The notes under the pieces: model-generated
Databases searched by the model: none
The model's input: only the letters and a program-made list of their open reading frames with translations
Told to the model about the DNA's origin: nothing
Program-made: the position numbers and the translations under genes
In this document: one piece after another, positions 43,747 to 53,242 of the stretch
How positions within the stretch are numbered: the first letter of the stretch is position 1
Layout: each line of letters opens with the position of its first letter
Assembly (NCBI GenBank): GCA_030653365.1
Contig: JAURZL010000019.1
Coordinates: forward strand, 62,001-126,000
Reading direction: 5' to 3'
Source: Anaerolineaceae bacterium
GTDB lineage: Bacteria > Chloroflexota > Anaerolineae > Anaerolineales > Anaerolineaceae
DNA length: 64,000 nucleotides

Positions 43747-46700
43747 ATGACCAATATCCTCAATCCCTATATCGCTGGTGCACCGGTGGTCGAGACCAGT
43801 ATGTTTTTTGGTCGCGAGGATATTTTTGGCTGGATAGAACGCAGCCTGACGGGGAAATTTGTCAACCATATCCTGGTGTTGCATGGGCAACGCAGGGTGG
43901 GTAAGACGTCGGTACTCAAGCAAATCCCACGGCATCTTCCCAAACACTACATCCAGGTCTTCTTTGATCTGCAAGGGCGAACCAATACCACTATGGATCG
44001 TTTCCTGTGGTGGATGGCGAGCGAAATCAGCCGTACGCTCATAAAAGAATGCAATCTGGATCTGTCAAAAATTGAGCGCAATGCTTTTGCTGATCCTGAA
44101 GCATTCATAAATGACTTTTTGCCTTCCCTGCGAGAACAGCTTCAGGAAAAAATTCTATTACTCACCTTTGATGAGTTTGATACGCTTGATCGACCGGATA
44201 TTCAGGATAGCCTGGCGCGACCCTTAGTGGCTTACTTGCGGCGTTTGATGGAAATTGAGGGGCTCAACTTCATCTTCTCGATCGGGTCGTCTGGCAACAA
44301 GCTGGAGAATATGCAGGCATCCTACACGGACTTTTTCAAATCAGCGTTGTATCGCAAGGTCAGCTTCCTGACCAAAGATGATTGTGTGCGTCTAATTACC
44401 AAACCAGTCGAGGGTACGATCATCTATGAACCAGCAGCGGTGGAAAAAATCTCGCACTTCACCTCCGGTCATCCATACTTTACCCAGTTGATGTGTCATG
44501 AGCTTTTCTCACGTTGCCAAAAGACCGGCGAAAGAACTATCACTGCGCAGGATGTCGATGCGATTCTGGAGGATGTGATTGAACGTGGGACGGTCAACCT
44601 CAAATTTGTGTGGGATGAAGCTTCTGACCTGGAAAAATGGATTCTGGCAGCCGTGGCACAGGAGGAATGCGCTCCACTGAAACGGATACATCAGATCCTG
44701 AAGGGGCACGGATTACGCACAAATGACGCGGATCTCAATTCAGCTATTTTGCATTTACGCGATAAAGATGTGTTGGATGCGGATAACCGCTTTGTCATTC
44801 AATTGTTGAAACTCTGGCTGCTGACCAACCGCCCGATGGACAGGGTGCGAGAGGAGTTGGTGCAGACCAACCCGATTGCCGATCGTTATATTGAAATTGG
44901 GGATGAATATCGTGAACGCGGCGAAAACCAGCAGGCCATACAAAGTTTTGAGCAGGCATTGCAAGTCCAACCCAATAATGCCCATGCATTGAGTAATATT
45001 GCGGCAATTCAAATATCTCAAAACGAGAATTCTGAAGCAGCGGAAACCTTCAAGAAAATTTTAGCGATTGATGATGAAAATATTTTAGCCAGGCAGGGCT
45101 ATAGTCAAACTCAATTGGTGATTGCACAAATCGCATTAAGTGAAGATCGGGAAGATGACGCTGAAAAAGCATTTAAAGCGATTCTACATTTTATTCCAAC
45201 CAATCCCGAGGCAAACAAGCAATTGGCAGCACTCTATGTAAAACAGGCTGAAGAATTGCTCAAAAATAACCAGGAAAACAAAGGATACGAGAAATTCAAC
45301 CAGGCGATCTCTCTTAACCCAGAGGATCAGTCTATCAAACAACGTTATGATAAAGTTGTTGCTGATAAAAGAGCAGCTCAGGTGCAAGAATGGCTGGAGA
45401 AAGCAGAGAAGTCCCTGGCACGCCAACGCTGGGATGAAGCTGCCAGCATGGTGGATGAGGCTATCAATATTGACCCTGAGAATTCGGAATTACAGAAACG
45501 GCTGTTGGAAATTAAAGATGCTCCACGCCAGGAAAAAATCAAGTCTTATAAACAGGAAGCGGAACAGGCGATTGCCAAGGGAAATTATCCCAAAGCGATC
45601 AGTGCCATTCAAACAGCGATCCAGTTAGCGCCGGAGGATTCTTCACTAAGACAATGGATTGACTCCATTCAAAGTGACCAAGCAAACGCACAATTGAGAC
45701 TATATCAATCCCAGGCCGATCAGGCTGAAAAAGCGGGAAATTGGGAAGCTGCGATCGCTGCCAGAGAAGCTGCCCTGAAGCTTGACTCACAAAATGAGCG
45801 GCTGACGAATGCGTTGCAAAAGACCAGAGATGCAAAACAGAAGCAAAAAATTAATTCCTTACGATTGAAAATTGATCAGGCAAAAAAAGAACAAAATTGG
45901 GAAGCTGCGCTTGCTGCGGGTGAGGAATATTTGCAATTCTCTCCTGGTGATCAGGAAGTAAAAAATAACCTTGAAAACTTCAAGATCGAACAACGAAAAT
46001 CCAGATTGGTAAGCTTAAAAACACAAGCGCAATCCGCCAGTAAAGCTGAAAAATGGGAAGATGCCATTCAACACTGGCAGGCATACCTGGCTGAGCAGCC
46101 GGAAGATGGTGCGCGGGTGGAAAAACTGATCGATCAGGCAAAGCAAAAAGCTGCCTTGTTGAAAGATTATGAAACTGCTCAGGCGCACATCCGCAAACGC
46201 CAATACAATCGGGCGATTCACCTGTTGCAGGGGATCATTGCCAAAGACCCGACTTACAAAGCCAGCTCGCGTTTGCTGGTGGAGGCAGTTGAAGCTAATA
46301 AACAGAAAAAACCAATTTGGAAAACTCCCTGGATTTATGTAGGTGGTGGTGTTTTGATACTGGCTGTGCTGGTGGTACTTATGCTGCCACAGATAAGAGT
46401 ATGGATCAATTCATCAGGTGAACCTGTAGGGATTGCAGAAGTAATTTCCACACCAACTACATCGGCTTTACCTACACCACTTGGTAAGACCATTTACGTA
46501 TCCAATGCTAATGATTCAGGACTAGCATCATTTAGGTATGCATTAATGATTGCCGAGGAATACGATAAGATTATTTTTAACCCAAATATCTTTCCTCCAG
46601 AAGATCCAATGCGTATATTTCTTAATTCTGAATTGCCCAGGATAACCAAAGGTCATATTACCCTGGACGCCAGTAATGCTGGCGTTATTTTGGATGGCAG

Positions 46701-49218
46701 TAATATCGAGGATGATAAAATTTTTGGGTTGATCATTAGTTCCGACTACAACAAAGTGATGGGGTTACAAATTGTCAACTTCACTAATACTATTGCGGTT
46801 TATGTTGAGGGGGGATCGTATAATCAGATTGGTGGAGACCGTAACCAGGGGGTTGGACCGGTTGGGCAGGGAAATTTAATCAGTAATAATGGAGTTGGGA
46901 TTCAACTATTATCCACTGGCGGGGGAAATATTATCACCGGTAACCTGATTGGGACTGGCTTGAATGGATTTACACCAATGGGCAATCGAGGGTCTAGTAT
47001 TGTGATAGAAAATAACCAGACTTTCTTTCCTGTCCCTAACACGATTGGGCCTGATAATATCATTGCCCATAATGGATCTGGTGATTTGGATACAGGCATT
47101 GTAATTAATTCTGGAGAAATTCCTACTGTGATTACACAAAATTCAATACACGATAATTACGGAAAGGGAATTTATTATCCGGAAAATGATGCTGAGGTAG
47201 AACCGCCAGCCATTATTTATCATGACCTTGAAGAAGGTGTAGCATCCGGCCAGGTTTGTTCCGGATGTGAGGTTGAAATATTCAGCACCTACCAGAATGA
47301 AGGAGATAAATTTGAAGGATCTGTCAGAGCTGATGATTTTGGTAATTTCGTTTTTTACAAAGAAGAATCCTTTTCTGGTCCTAATCTGACCGCAATCGCA
47401 ATTTCATCCGAAAATAAAACCAGTGAATTCTCAGATCCACCTTCACCCAATTCAGCCATGAAGGCAGCTCTGGCGATGATGGAAGGTGAACCCACTTATC
47501 AGACGAGTTTTGATGTTTGGGAATTTGGTGATCCGGGTGAGAATGTTGTGATAGAAAACGGAAAATTAATCCTACCTTCAGAAGGAAGCAATGTCGGGCA
47601 GGGTCTGTCAGATAAAATTTCAGACAAATTAGCCGTTCAATTTGAGTTCCAGATTCCTCAATCAAGTTTTGAGGGAACCTGTTTCTTTGGGATGAGCAAT
47701 GAAGAGGAGAACAGATTTTTCGGGATTGGTTTTCGCTCGAATGGTACTTCTTTCGCTGAACAATATGTTCTTCCGGATCAAAATTCCCAACTGGCTGAAG
47801 GTACTTATGAATATTACGCTAATCAACCGAATGTGGGACTGGTCATTGTAATGGGAGACCAAATCAGTGTCTTTGTAAATGATCAATTGGTTTACAGCTT
47901 TTTTGGTCCTCAAGGTAGTGCGGTTTATAACCTGCAACATGTGAATGCTGAATGGGGAGCAACCTGTGAATTTGATAACTACAAGATCTGGAATCTGGAG
48001 GGGCTTGAATTTGAACCACCTTTACCACCTGAATCATTCACACAAAAAATTTTTTATGAGCCGCTTCAGGAGATTATGCAAAGTGAACCCACATACCAGA
48101 CAAGTTTTGATGTTTGGGAATTTGGTGATCCGGGTGAGAATGTTGTGATGGAAAATGGAAAACTGATCATGCCTTCGGAAAATAATAATATTGGACAATT
48201 GCTGTCACAAGAAAACTCAAACAAATTCGCAGTTAAATTTGAGTTTCAAATTCTGGATTCTGGTTTAGATGGAGCTTGCAAGTTTTCAATGGAAAATGAT
48301 GAAATCAACAATAATATAGGTTTTGGTTTTAAAGCAAACGGTACTTCTTACACTGAAAGAAATGTTCAGGATAATAATTTACATCTAGCAGAAGGTCTTT
48401 ACAATTATATTGATGATCAGCCGAATGAGGTGCTGATCATTGTTATAGAAGATCAAATCAGTGTCTTTGCCAACGACCAGTTATTATATAGTTTTTTTGA
48501 TCAAGAGGGCAGCTTGGTTTACAACCAACAATCATTGGTTGCAGATGCGTATAACATCTGTGAATTTGATAATTACAAGATCTGGAATCTGGAGGGGGTG
48601 GAGTTTGGCCAAGTAGAAATAGAAAACCAAGGAAGCCAAACAATCAATGACCCAACTTGGGTGCAAGATTTTGTGAATCCTGTTCTGGATTATATTGAAG
48701 ACCGATCACCTGATTTTGAAGATGATTTTGAAAAAAGTTCTGTGGTTTGGGTTATGCACTCTGTTTCAAGACATCAAAAATCAGTTGTGGACGGGGAGAT
48801 GATTCTCATTGGGGCAGTTCAAAACACAATGATTACTTACCATGACTATATGATCGATGTAAATATTAGACATATTAATGGTTATCATGCGGGTCTTGAA
48901 TTTACTAATGGAGGTAATGTATATTGTAAGGTATTAGTTGGTTTTTGGGGTGAATCAGCCCATATCTCTTGTTCAGATCCTACTGATTTCCAATTGACTC
49001 GTGGTAGTTCAGCAATAGTCAATTTACGTCTGATTGTTAAAGGATCGAAAATTACAGTAATTGTTAACAAACAGCCGGTTGTAAATATTGAGGATGATAA
49101 ATTCCGACTTTACAGAGGAGAAAAGCCAAATGTTTCATTAACTACGAATGATAACGATAGTACAATCGCTTTCTCCAATTTTAAAGCCTGGAATCTTACA
49201 CAGTTGGAAATCCCTTAA
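43747..49218 (+). CDS. Transmembrane STAND-type NTPase with TPR array and extracellular beta-helix and lectin-like domains
   Basis: A single 1823-residue chain. Cytoplasmic side: a P-loop NTPase of the AAA_16/STAND type (Walker A GQRRVGKTS near 46-54, Walker B LLTFDEFDTLD near 138-148), a winged-helix region (about 290-375) and TPR-like repeats (about 380-850). One membrane helix follows (about 860-884, YVGGGVLILAVLVVLML). Outside: a right-handed beta-helix region (about 915-1160), a small linker domain, and three related beta-sandwich modules (about 1246-1420, 1446-1620 and 1655-1823), each ending in a FDNYKIWNLE-like strand. The last 2 kb look more AT-rich than the NTPase part. It is followed after 12 bases by a STAND-TIR gene. 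I recognise no named family for the whole chain. The second and third segments of the architecture are read from sequence pattern, not from a fold search. Confidence 0.85.
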   Translation: MTNILNPYIAGAPVVETSMFFGREDIFGWIERSLTGKFVNHILVLHGQRRVGKTSVLKQIPRHLPKHYIQVFFDLQGRTNTTMDRFLWWMASEISRTLIKECNLDLSKIERNAFADPEAFINDFLPSLREQLQEKILLLTFDEFDTLDRPDIQDSLARPLVAYLRRLMEIEGLNFIFSIGSSGNKLENMQASYTDFFKSALYRKVSFLTKDDCVRLITKPVEGTIIYEPAAVEKISHFTSGHPYFTQLMCHELFSRCQKTGERTITAQDVDAILEDVIERGTVNLKFVWDEASDLEKWILAAVAQEECAPLKRIHQILKGHGLRTNDADLNSAILHLRDKDVLDADNRFVIQLLKLWLLTNRPMDRVREELVQTNPIADRYIEIGDEYRERGENQQAIQSFEQALQVQPNNAHALSNIAAIQISQNENSEAAETFKKILAIDDENILARQGYSQTQLVIAQIALSEDREDDAEKAFKAILHFIPTNPEANKQLAALYVKQAEELLKNNQENKGYEKFNQAISLNPEDQSIKQRYDKVVADKRAAQVQEWLEKAEKSLARQRWDEAASMVDEAINIDPENSELQKRLLEIKDAPRQEKIKSYKQEAEQAIAKGNYPKAISAIQTAIQLAPEDSSLRQWIDSIQSDQANAQLRLYQSQADQAEKAGNWEAAIAAREAALKLDSQNERLTNALQKTRDAKQKQKINSLRLKIDQAKKEQNWEAALAAGEEYLQFSPGDQEVKNNLENFKIEQRKSRLVSLKTQAQSASKAEKWEDAIQHWQAYLAEQPEDGARVEKLIDQAKQKAALLKDYETAQAHIRKRQYNRAIHLLQGIIAKDPTYKASSRLLVEAVEANKQKKPIWKTPWIYVGGGVLILAVLVVLMLPQIRVWINSSGEPVGIAEVISTPTTSALPTPLGKTIYVSNANDSGLASFRYALMIAEEYDKIIFNPNIFPPEDPMRIFLNSELPRITKGHITLDASNAGVILDGSNIEDDKIFGLIISSDYNKVMGLQIVNFTNTIAVYVEGGSYNQIGGDRNQGVGPVGQGNLISNNGVGIQLLSTGGGNIITGNLIGTGLNGFTPMGNRGSSIVIENNQTFFPVPNTIGPDNIIAHNGSGDLDTGIVINSGEIPTVITQNSIHDNYGKGIYYPENDAEVEPPAIIYHDLEEGVASGQVCSGCEVEIFSTYQNEGDKFEGSVRADDFGNFVFYKEESFSGPNLTAIAISSENKTSEFSDPPSPNSAMKAALAMMEGEPTYQTSFDVWEFGDPGENVVIENGKLILPSEGSNVGQGLSDKISDKLAVQFEFQIPQSSFEGTCFFGMSNEEENRFFGIGFRSNGTSFAEQYVLPDQNSQLAEGTYEYYANQPNVGLVIVMGDQISVFVNDQLVYSFFGPQGSAVYNLQHVNAEWGATCEFDNYKIWNLEGLEFEPPLPPESFTQKIFYEPLQEIMQSEPTYQTSFDVWEFGDPGENVVMENGKLIMPSENNNIGQLLSQENSNKFAVKFEFQILDSGLDGACKFSMENDEINNNIGFGFKANGTSYTERNVQDNNLHLAEGLYNYIDDQPNEVLIIVIEDQISVFANDQLLYSFFDQEGSLVYNQQSLVADAYNICEFDNYKIWNLEGVEFGQVEIENQGSQTINDPTWVQDFVNPVLDYIEDRSPDFEDDFEKSSVVWVMHSVSRHQKSVVDGEMILIGAVQNTMITYHDYMIDVNIRHINGYHAGLEFTNGGNVYCKVLVGFWGESAHISCSDPTDFQLTRGSSAIVNLRLIVKGSKITVIVNKQPVVNIEDDKFRLYRGEKPNVSLTTNDNDSTIAFSNFKAWNLTQLEIP
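47485..48605 (+). repeat. Tandem duplication inside the large sensor gene
   Basis: Two copies of a domain-sized unit with a period of about 597 bases (199 codons). The best conserved stretch is at 47511 and 48108, where nearly 50 bases (encoding FDVWEFGDPGENVV) are almost identical; the unit ends in another well-conserved stretch (YKIWNLEG). High nucleotide identity shows that this copy step is recent. Confidence 0.8.
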
Positions 49219-49230
49219 GGACATAGATCA

Positions 49231-50934
49231 ATGACGACAAACCCCTTTACTTATGGCAATCCCATTCGCACAGCCGATCGTTTCGTCGGGCGCACGGAAG
49301 AACTACGTCAGATCGTCAACCGCTTGCGTTCGAGCGCACACGAAAGCACCTCGATCGTGGGAGAACGCCGAATTGGCAAGACTTCCCTGCTCAAACATCT
49401 GGATAATAAAGCGGTTGCTGAGAAACTGGGGTTGTCAGCAGATGAATTTTGTATCATTTATATGGATTTTCAGGGCTTGACTGATATCACCCCCGAGCGT
49501 TTCTGGCAGCGCATTTTACAGAAGATGGAACGTGCGATCTGTAACCCAGAAATTGTACCTGAAATCAAAGCACTAAGGACTCAACAAGCTTTTGACTTAT
49601 TTGACCTGGAAGATCTTTTTGCCAGTATTGCTGATAGTGGTCTGACCTTGGTGCTGTTGCTGGATGAATTCGAATATGTCACCCAAAACACCAATTTTGG
49701 ATCCGATTTCTTTGGCGGTTTACGCACGCTGGCGATTCATCATAATTTACCCCTGATCACTGCCACGCGGCGCGAACTGGTGGATCTGTGTCACTCGAAT
49801 GAATTAAAAGGATCACCATTTTTCAATATTTTCGCCAATATTGTTCTACGTCCTTTCAGCCGAAACGAAGTAAAAGAACTTTTGAATGGTTATCTTCAAG
49901 GAACAGACATTTCCTTTACAGATCAGGAAACCGAATTGGTATTAAGTTTAGGTGGCGGCTACCCCTTTTTCTCCCAAATGGCGGCATATTATTTATTTGA
50001 AGCAAAACTGAATAAATTGTCAGAAGATTTGCTCATCAGGGATGTATGTCACCAATTTGATGCACAATCAGATCCACATTATGAATATATGTGGAATCAC
50101 AGTAGTGATAGTGAACAAACCATTCTGCTTTCCTTGATTTCACTTCAGAAACAAACCAACCCGGATAAGAATTCTGTTACTTTGGAGAATTTGGCTGCTA
50201 TTCACAGTCGTGCTCATCTCGAAATTCCTGAATTGGTTAAACGCGGCCTGATCCTTGAAAACAAGGCAGAAGGCAGTTATCATCTGCTTTCATCCAGTTT
50301 TGAGCGGTGGATCACCCGCGAGATTTTTGCAACACCTGGTGAGGAAGAATCAAGATCAGTCGTGGATGCGTGGATCTCAATTGGTTCGCAGGGAGATTCA
50401 GAATCCATCCGGATGGTGTTACCCATGTTTAAGAAGAAATATTGGCCAATGCTCTCCAGCATAACCAAAACGATCTCTCCCATGGGCATGATATTAAGCC
50501 GCCATGAAAATGAATTGGCTGGTCAAACTGAAATTACATCTTCGGTATTTATTTGTTACAGTCGCAAAGAAATCGAATTTGCCGATCGTCTGGTCAACGA
50601 CCTGAAACGGAATGGCGTTCAGACCTGGAGGGATGTGGATAACATTCCTGGGCAACTCAAGGCGAACCTTCAGGGTTGGCGTGCAGCTGTGGAAGAAGCT
50701 CTGATGACATGTTCTGCCATGTTGATTGTTCTATCCCCCGGTGCATTGGAAAGCAATGAAGTGCAGGCGGAGTGGAATCATTTTGCCAGCCGTAAACGTC
50801 CTATTTACCCGGTGGTCGCCCACGAGTGTGCTGTTCCCTTTTACCTGAAGATTTACCAAATTTGGGATTTGACATCAAATTATGACCAAAAAATCATTCA
50901 ACTATCCGAAGCACTTCGGGATGCAAGCACATAA
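49231..50934 (+). CDS. STAND-type NTPase with C-terminal TIR domain
   Basis: A 567-residue protein with no membrane helix. The NTPase (about 1-270) has Walker A GERRIGKTSLLK near 43-54, Walker B LVLLLDEFEYV near 139-149 and a sensor-like TATRRELVDL. A winged helix (about 300-370, with EIPELVKRGLILENKAEGSY) follows. The C-terminal TIR domain (about 439-560) opens with VFICYSRKEIEFADRLVNDL and contains LSPGALESNEVQAEW. Glu514 in VQAEW sits where NAD-cleaving TIR domains such as SARM1 keep their catalytic glutamate. It lies 12 bases after the transmembrane STAND gene and its NTPase is of the same type, so they are probably partners. TIR proteins of this kind deplete NAD in several phage-defence systems. 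Confidence 0.88.
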   Translation: MTTNPFTYGNPIRTADRFVGRTEELRQIVNRLRSSAHESTSIVGERRIGKTSLLKHLDNKAVAEKLGLSADEFCIIYMDFQGLTDITPERFWQRILQKMERAICNPEIVPEIKALRTQQAFDLFDLEDLFASIADSGLTLVLLLDEFEYVTQNTNFGSDFFGGLRTLAIHHNLPLITATRRELVDLCHSNELKGSPFFNIFANIVLRPFSRNEVKELLNGYLQGTDISFTDQETELVLSLGGGYPFFSQMAAYYLFEAKLNKLSEDLLIRDVCHQFDAQSDPHYEYMWNHSSDSEQTILLSLISLQKQTNPDKNSVTLENLAAIHSRAHLEIPELVKRGLILENKAEGSYHLLSSSFERWITREIFATPGEEESRSVVDAWISIGSQGDSESIRMVLPMFKKKYWPMLSSITKTISPMGMILSRHENELAGQTEITSSVFICYSRKEIEFADRLVNDLKRNGVQTWRDVDNIPGQLKANLQGWRAAVEEALMTCSAMLIVLSPGALESNEVQAEWNHFASRKRPIYPVVAHECAVPFYLKIYQIWDLTSNYDQKIIQLSEALRDAST

Positions 50935-50961
50935 GGATATGAACACCTCATTGAATTTGAC

Positions 50962-52029
50962 TTAATCATAGCGACCAAACTCATCCATCGCGGAGAGCAT
51001 CGCTTCAATATTCTCGATGCTGACATCGCGTTCGATCACGTGGGATGGTGCAATGATCAAGCCACCATCTACACCAAGGGTCTGGATCACTCCACGGACA
51101 TGCTGACGGACCTCCTCCGGTTTACCAAAAGGAAGCACCGATTGCACACCAATCCCACCACAGAATGCAAGTTGATCACCATATGTCTGCTTGATCCAGA
51201 CATGATCCACGCACTCAGGTTGTACCGGATTAAGGATATCGATTCCCGCTTCCAGTAGATCGGGTACCAGTTTATTGATCATGCCATCTGAGTGGTACTG
51301 GATCAACACATCCGGGTTAACCTGTTTGGCTGCCTGAATCACGCGGGTCAGGTAGGGTTTGAACCAATGGCGATACATCCGTGGGCTGATCATCAATCCA
51401 GTCTGCATGGCGACATCGTCTCCCAGGAAGATGATATCAGCTCCAGCCTTTGCAAAGGCACGCGCAGAAGCTTCGCGGTAAGTGGTGATGCGGTTGAGCA
51501 GATATTCGGCTTTTTCATCATTTTGATGAATATCTTCAAACAGTTGCGTCATTCCACGCAGCTGCCAGGCGGTCTCGAAGATCGTCTCGGTCAGGTTGCA
51601 GGAGACCGCATAGCCTTGATTTTGTCTGGCTGCGATCTGTTCCGCCATGTTGGCATAACGATAGTCAGCATCCAGGTCAGGCCAGGGATAATTTACGAAT
51701 TCATCCATTGTCTCGGCATGCTCGAGTGGGAAGAGATACTCGGCAAACTGGTTATTCTGATCCCAGATACGCCCACGTCCCCATTCGTCCCAGGTCACTC
51801 CTGGACGTGAATAATAGCCGGAATAATCCTGGTTGAGCCGGGTGAGAACAGGGTCAACAATCGCAATATCAGAACGCACAGCTGTTAACAAATCCTGGGT
51901 GCCATAATGCTCCATCAGGAGATTGATCATATACTTTTCGAGGGGAATATCACGCGGAACACGGTCAGGGGTTTGGTGCCTGGCAGCTGTGAGCACGCGT
52001 TCCCGAGAGGTCATTTCATTTTTTGTCAT
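50962..52029 (-). CDS. Uroporphyrinogen decarboxylase-like (corrinoid methyltransferase-type) protein
   Basis: A 355-residue TIM-barrel protein of the UroD superfamily. It lacks the features of true HemE. It looks like the MtaA/MtbA side of the family, which transfers methyl groups between corrinoid proteins and thiols or acts on small substrates. A possible zinc site is IQYHSDG near 251 with FCGGIGV near 303. It starts 10 bases after the preA stop on the same strand and is the last gene of the five-gene operon. Its job in a pyrimidine or hydantoin pathway is unclear. Confidence 0.8.
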   Translation of the reverse strand: MTKNEMTSRERVLTAARHQTPDRVPRDIPLEKYMINLLMEHYGTQDLLTAVRSDIAIVDPVLTRLNQDYSGYYSRPGVTWDEWGRGRIWDQNNQFAEYLFPLEHAETMDEFVNYPWPDLDADYRYANMAEQIAARQNQGYAVSCNLTETIFETAWQLRGMTQLFEDIHQNDEKAEYLLNRITTYREASARAFAKAGADIIFLGDDVAMQTGLMISPRMYRHWFKPYLTRVIQAAKQVNPDVLIQYHSDGMINKLVPDLLEAGIDILNPVQPECVDHVWIKQTYGDQLAFCGGIGVQSVLPFGKPEEVRQHVRGVIQTLGVDGGLIIAPSHVIERDVSIENIEAMLSAMDEFGRYD

Positions 52030-52039
52030 TTATGTTAAT

Positions 52040-53242
52040 TCATGAAAACAATTCAATGCTGATGCAGTCCGGAACCGGGCACACCTGAGCACACAGTCCA
52101 CAGCCCACACAGCGTTGCGGATCCACTTCCACTTTGCGATCAGACCCGTAGAGGATGGCAACATGACCACCATCTGCACAGGCGACATAGCAGAGTCCAC
52201 AACCAATGCAAAGCTCATGATTGATGTAAGAGATGACTTTGACGCCATGTGGTAGATTATCGTGTTCCGTCAGTTTGGGTATGGATAAACCAATGATTTG
52301 TTGCACATGATCATATCCAGCCTGGTCCAGCCAATTGGAGAGCCCATTCGTCAGGTCACGAATAATCCCATACCCACGCTGCATAACAGCTGTACAGACC
52401 TGGACAGTGGTAGCCCCCAGCAACATGAATTCAAGCGCGTCACGCCAGTTATAGATACCACCCACACCGGAAATGGGGATATGTACGGTTTCGGCTATAT
52501 CCGCCACACAACGCAAGGCAATCGGTTTGATGGCTTTTCCCGTAAATCCACCCCGCGATGAATAGCCCTGCACACTGGGCAAGGGCGAGAAGGTCTTCAG
52601 ATCAACCCCACCCACACCTTCCAGTGAATCAATCGCGCAGATGGCACGAGCTCCCCCAAGTTCCACAGCCCGGGCGATACTGGTGATATCGGTGACCCCA
52701 GGGCTTATCTTGATATAGACAGGAATTTGCTGAACTGCTTCGATTGCCCAGCGGGTGACTTTTTCTGTCAAGCGGGGATCCTGGCTGACCATAAAGCCCT
52801 GTGCTTCTTCGCCTTCCAGGGTGGCTCCCTGTGGGCAGGAAATGCTTGCTTCGATCAGATCAGCGCCGGCCTGTTCAGCGATGCTCACCAGCTGCTTCCA
52901 ATCATCACAGGTATGTCCCATCAGGCTGGCGATCACCTGATGCTGGGGGAAGCGTTGCTTGAGCCAGAGGATATCTTCTGCAATTTCTTGAATGTAACGT
53001 TCTGAGACCAGATCAATATTATGAAGCCCGACCATATTGGGGCCAGGATTGATGGAGGACATTATTGGATAGGCGATGGATACTTCTTCGGTTTCCAGGG
53101 TGGTTGTTTTTAGTACTGCTCCAGCCCAACCGGCATCAAACCCGCGCGCAATCATTTCACGATCATCCGTGGAAGGCGCTGCAGCCAGAATAAAGGGGTT
53201 GATGAAAGGCACCCCACAAAAATCGATGTTGAGATTAGCCAT
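52040..53242 (-). CDS. preA: Dihydropyrimidine dehydrogenase subunit PreA
   Basis: The catalytic FMN subunit of the NAD-dependent enzyme that reduces uracil and thymine to dihydropyrimidines, or runs in reverse. The 400-residue chain is a DHOD-like barrel (NPFILAAAPST near the start; SISCPQG near 126; SGVGGIYNWRDALEFMLLGA). A C-terminal ferredoxin domain follows with CIGCGLCYVACADG and CVGCGLCAQVCPVPDC. GGAGGA before the ATG at 53242 sets the start, and the gene overlaps preT by 8 bases. Confidence 0.9.
   Translation of the reverse strand: MANLNIDFCGVPFINPFILAAAPSTDDREMIARGFDAGWAGAVLKTTTLETEEVSIAYPIMSSINPGPNMVGLHNIDLVSERYIQEIAEDILWLKQRFPQHQVIASLMGHTCDDWKQLVSIAEQAGADLIEASISCPQGATLEGEEAQGFMVSQDPRLTEKVTRWAIEAVQQIPVYIKISPGVTDITSIARAVELGGARAICAIDSLEGVGGVDLKTFSPLPSVQGYSSRGGFTGKAIKPIALRCVADIAETVHIPISGVGGIYNWRDALEFMLLGATTVQVCTAVMQRGYGIIRDLTNGLSNWLDQAGYDHVQQIIGLSIPKLTEHDNLPHGVKVISYINHELCIGCGLCYVACADGGHVAILYGSDRKVEVDPQRCVGCGLCAQVCPVPDCISIELFS

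Noticed and set aside
43747-46300. Repeats in the sensor gene as a CRISPR-like array
   Set aside because: The repeats are in-frame TPR codons with protein-level, not nucleotide-level, periodicity and no uniform spacers.
50962-52029. True HemE (uroporphyrinogen decarboxylase)
   Set aside because: The sequence resembles the methyltransferase-like branch, and no other haem genes are nearby.
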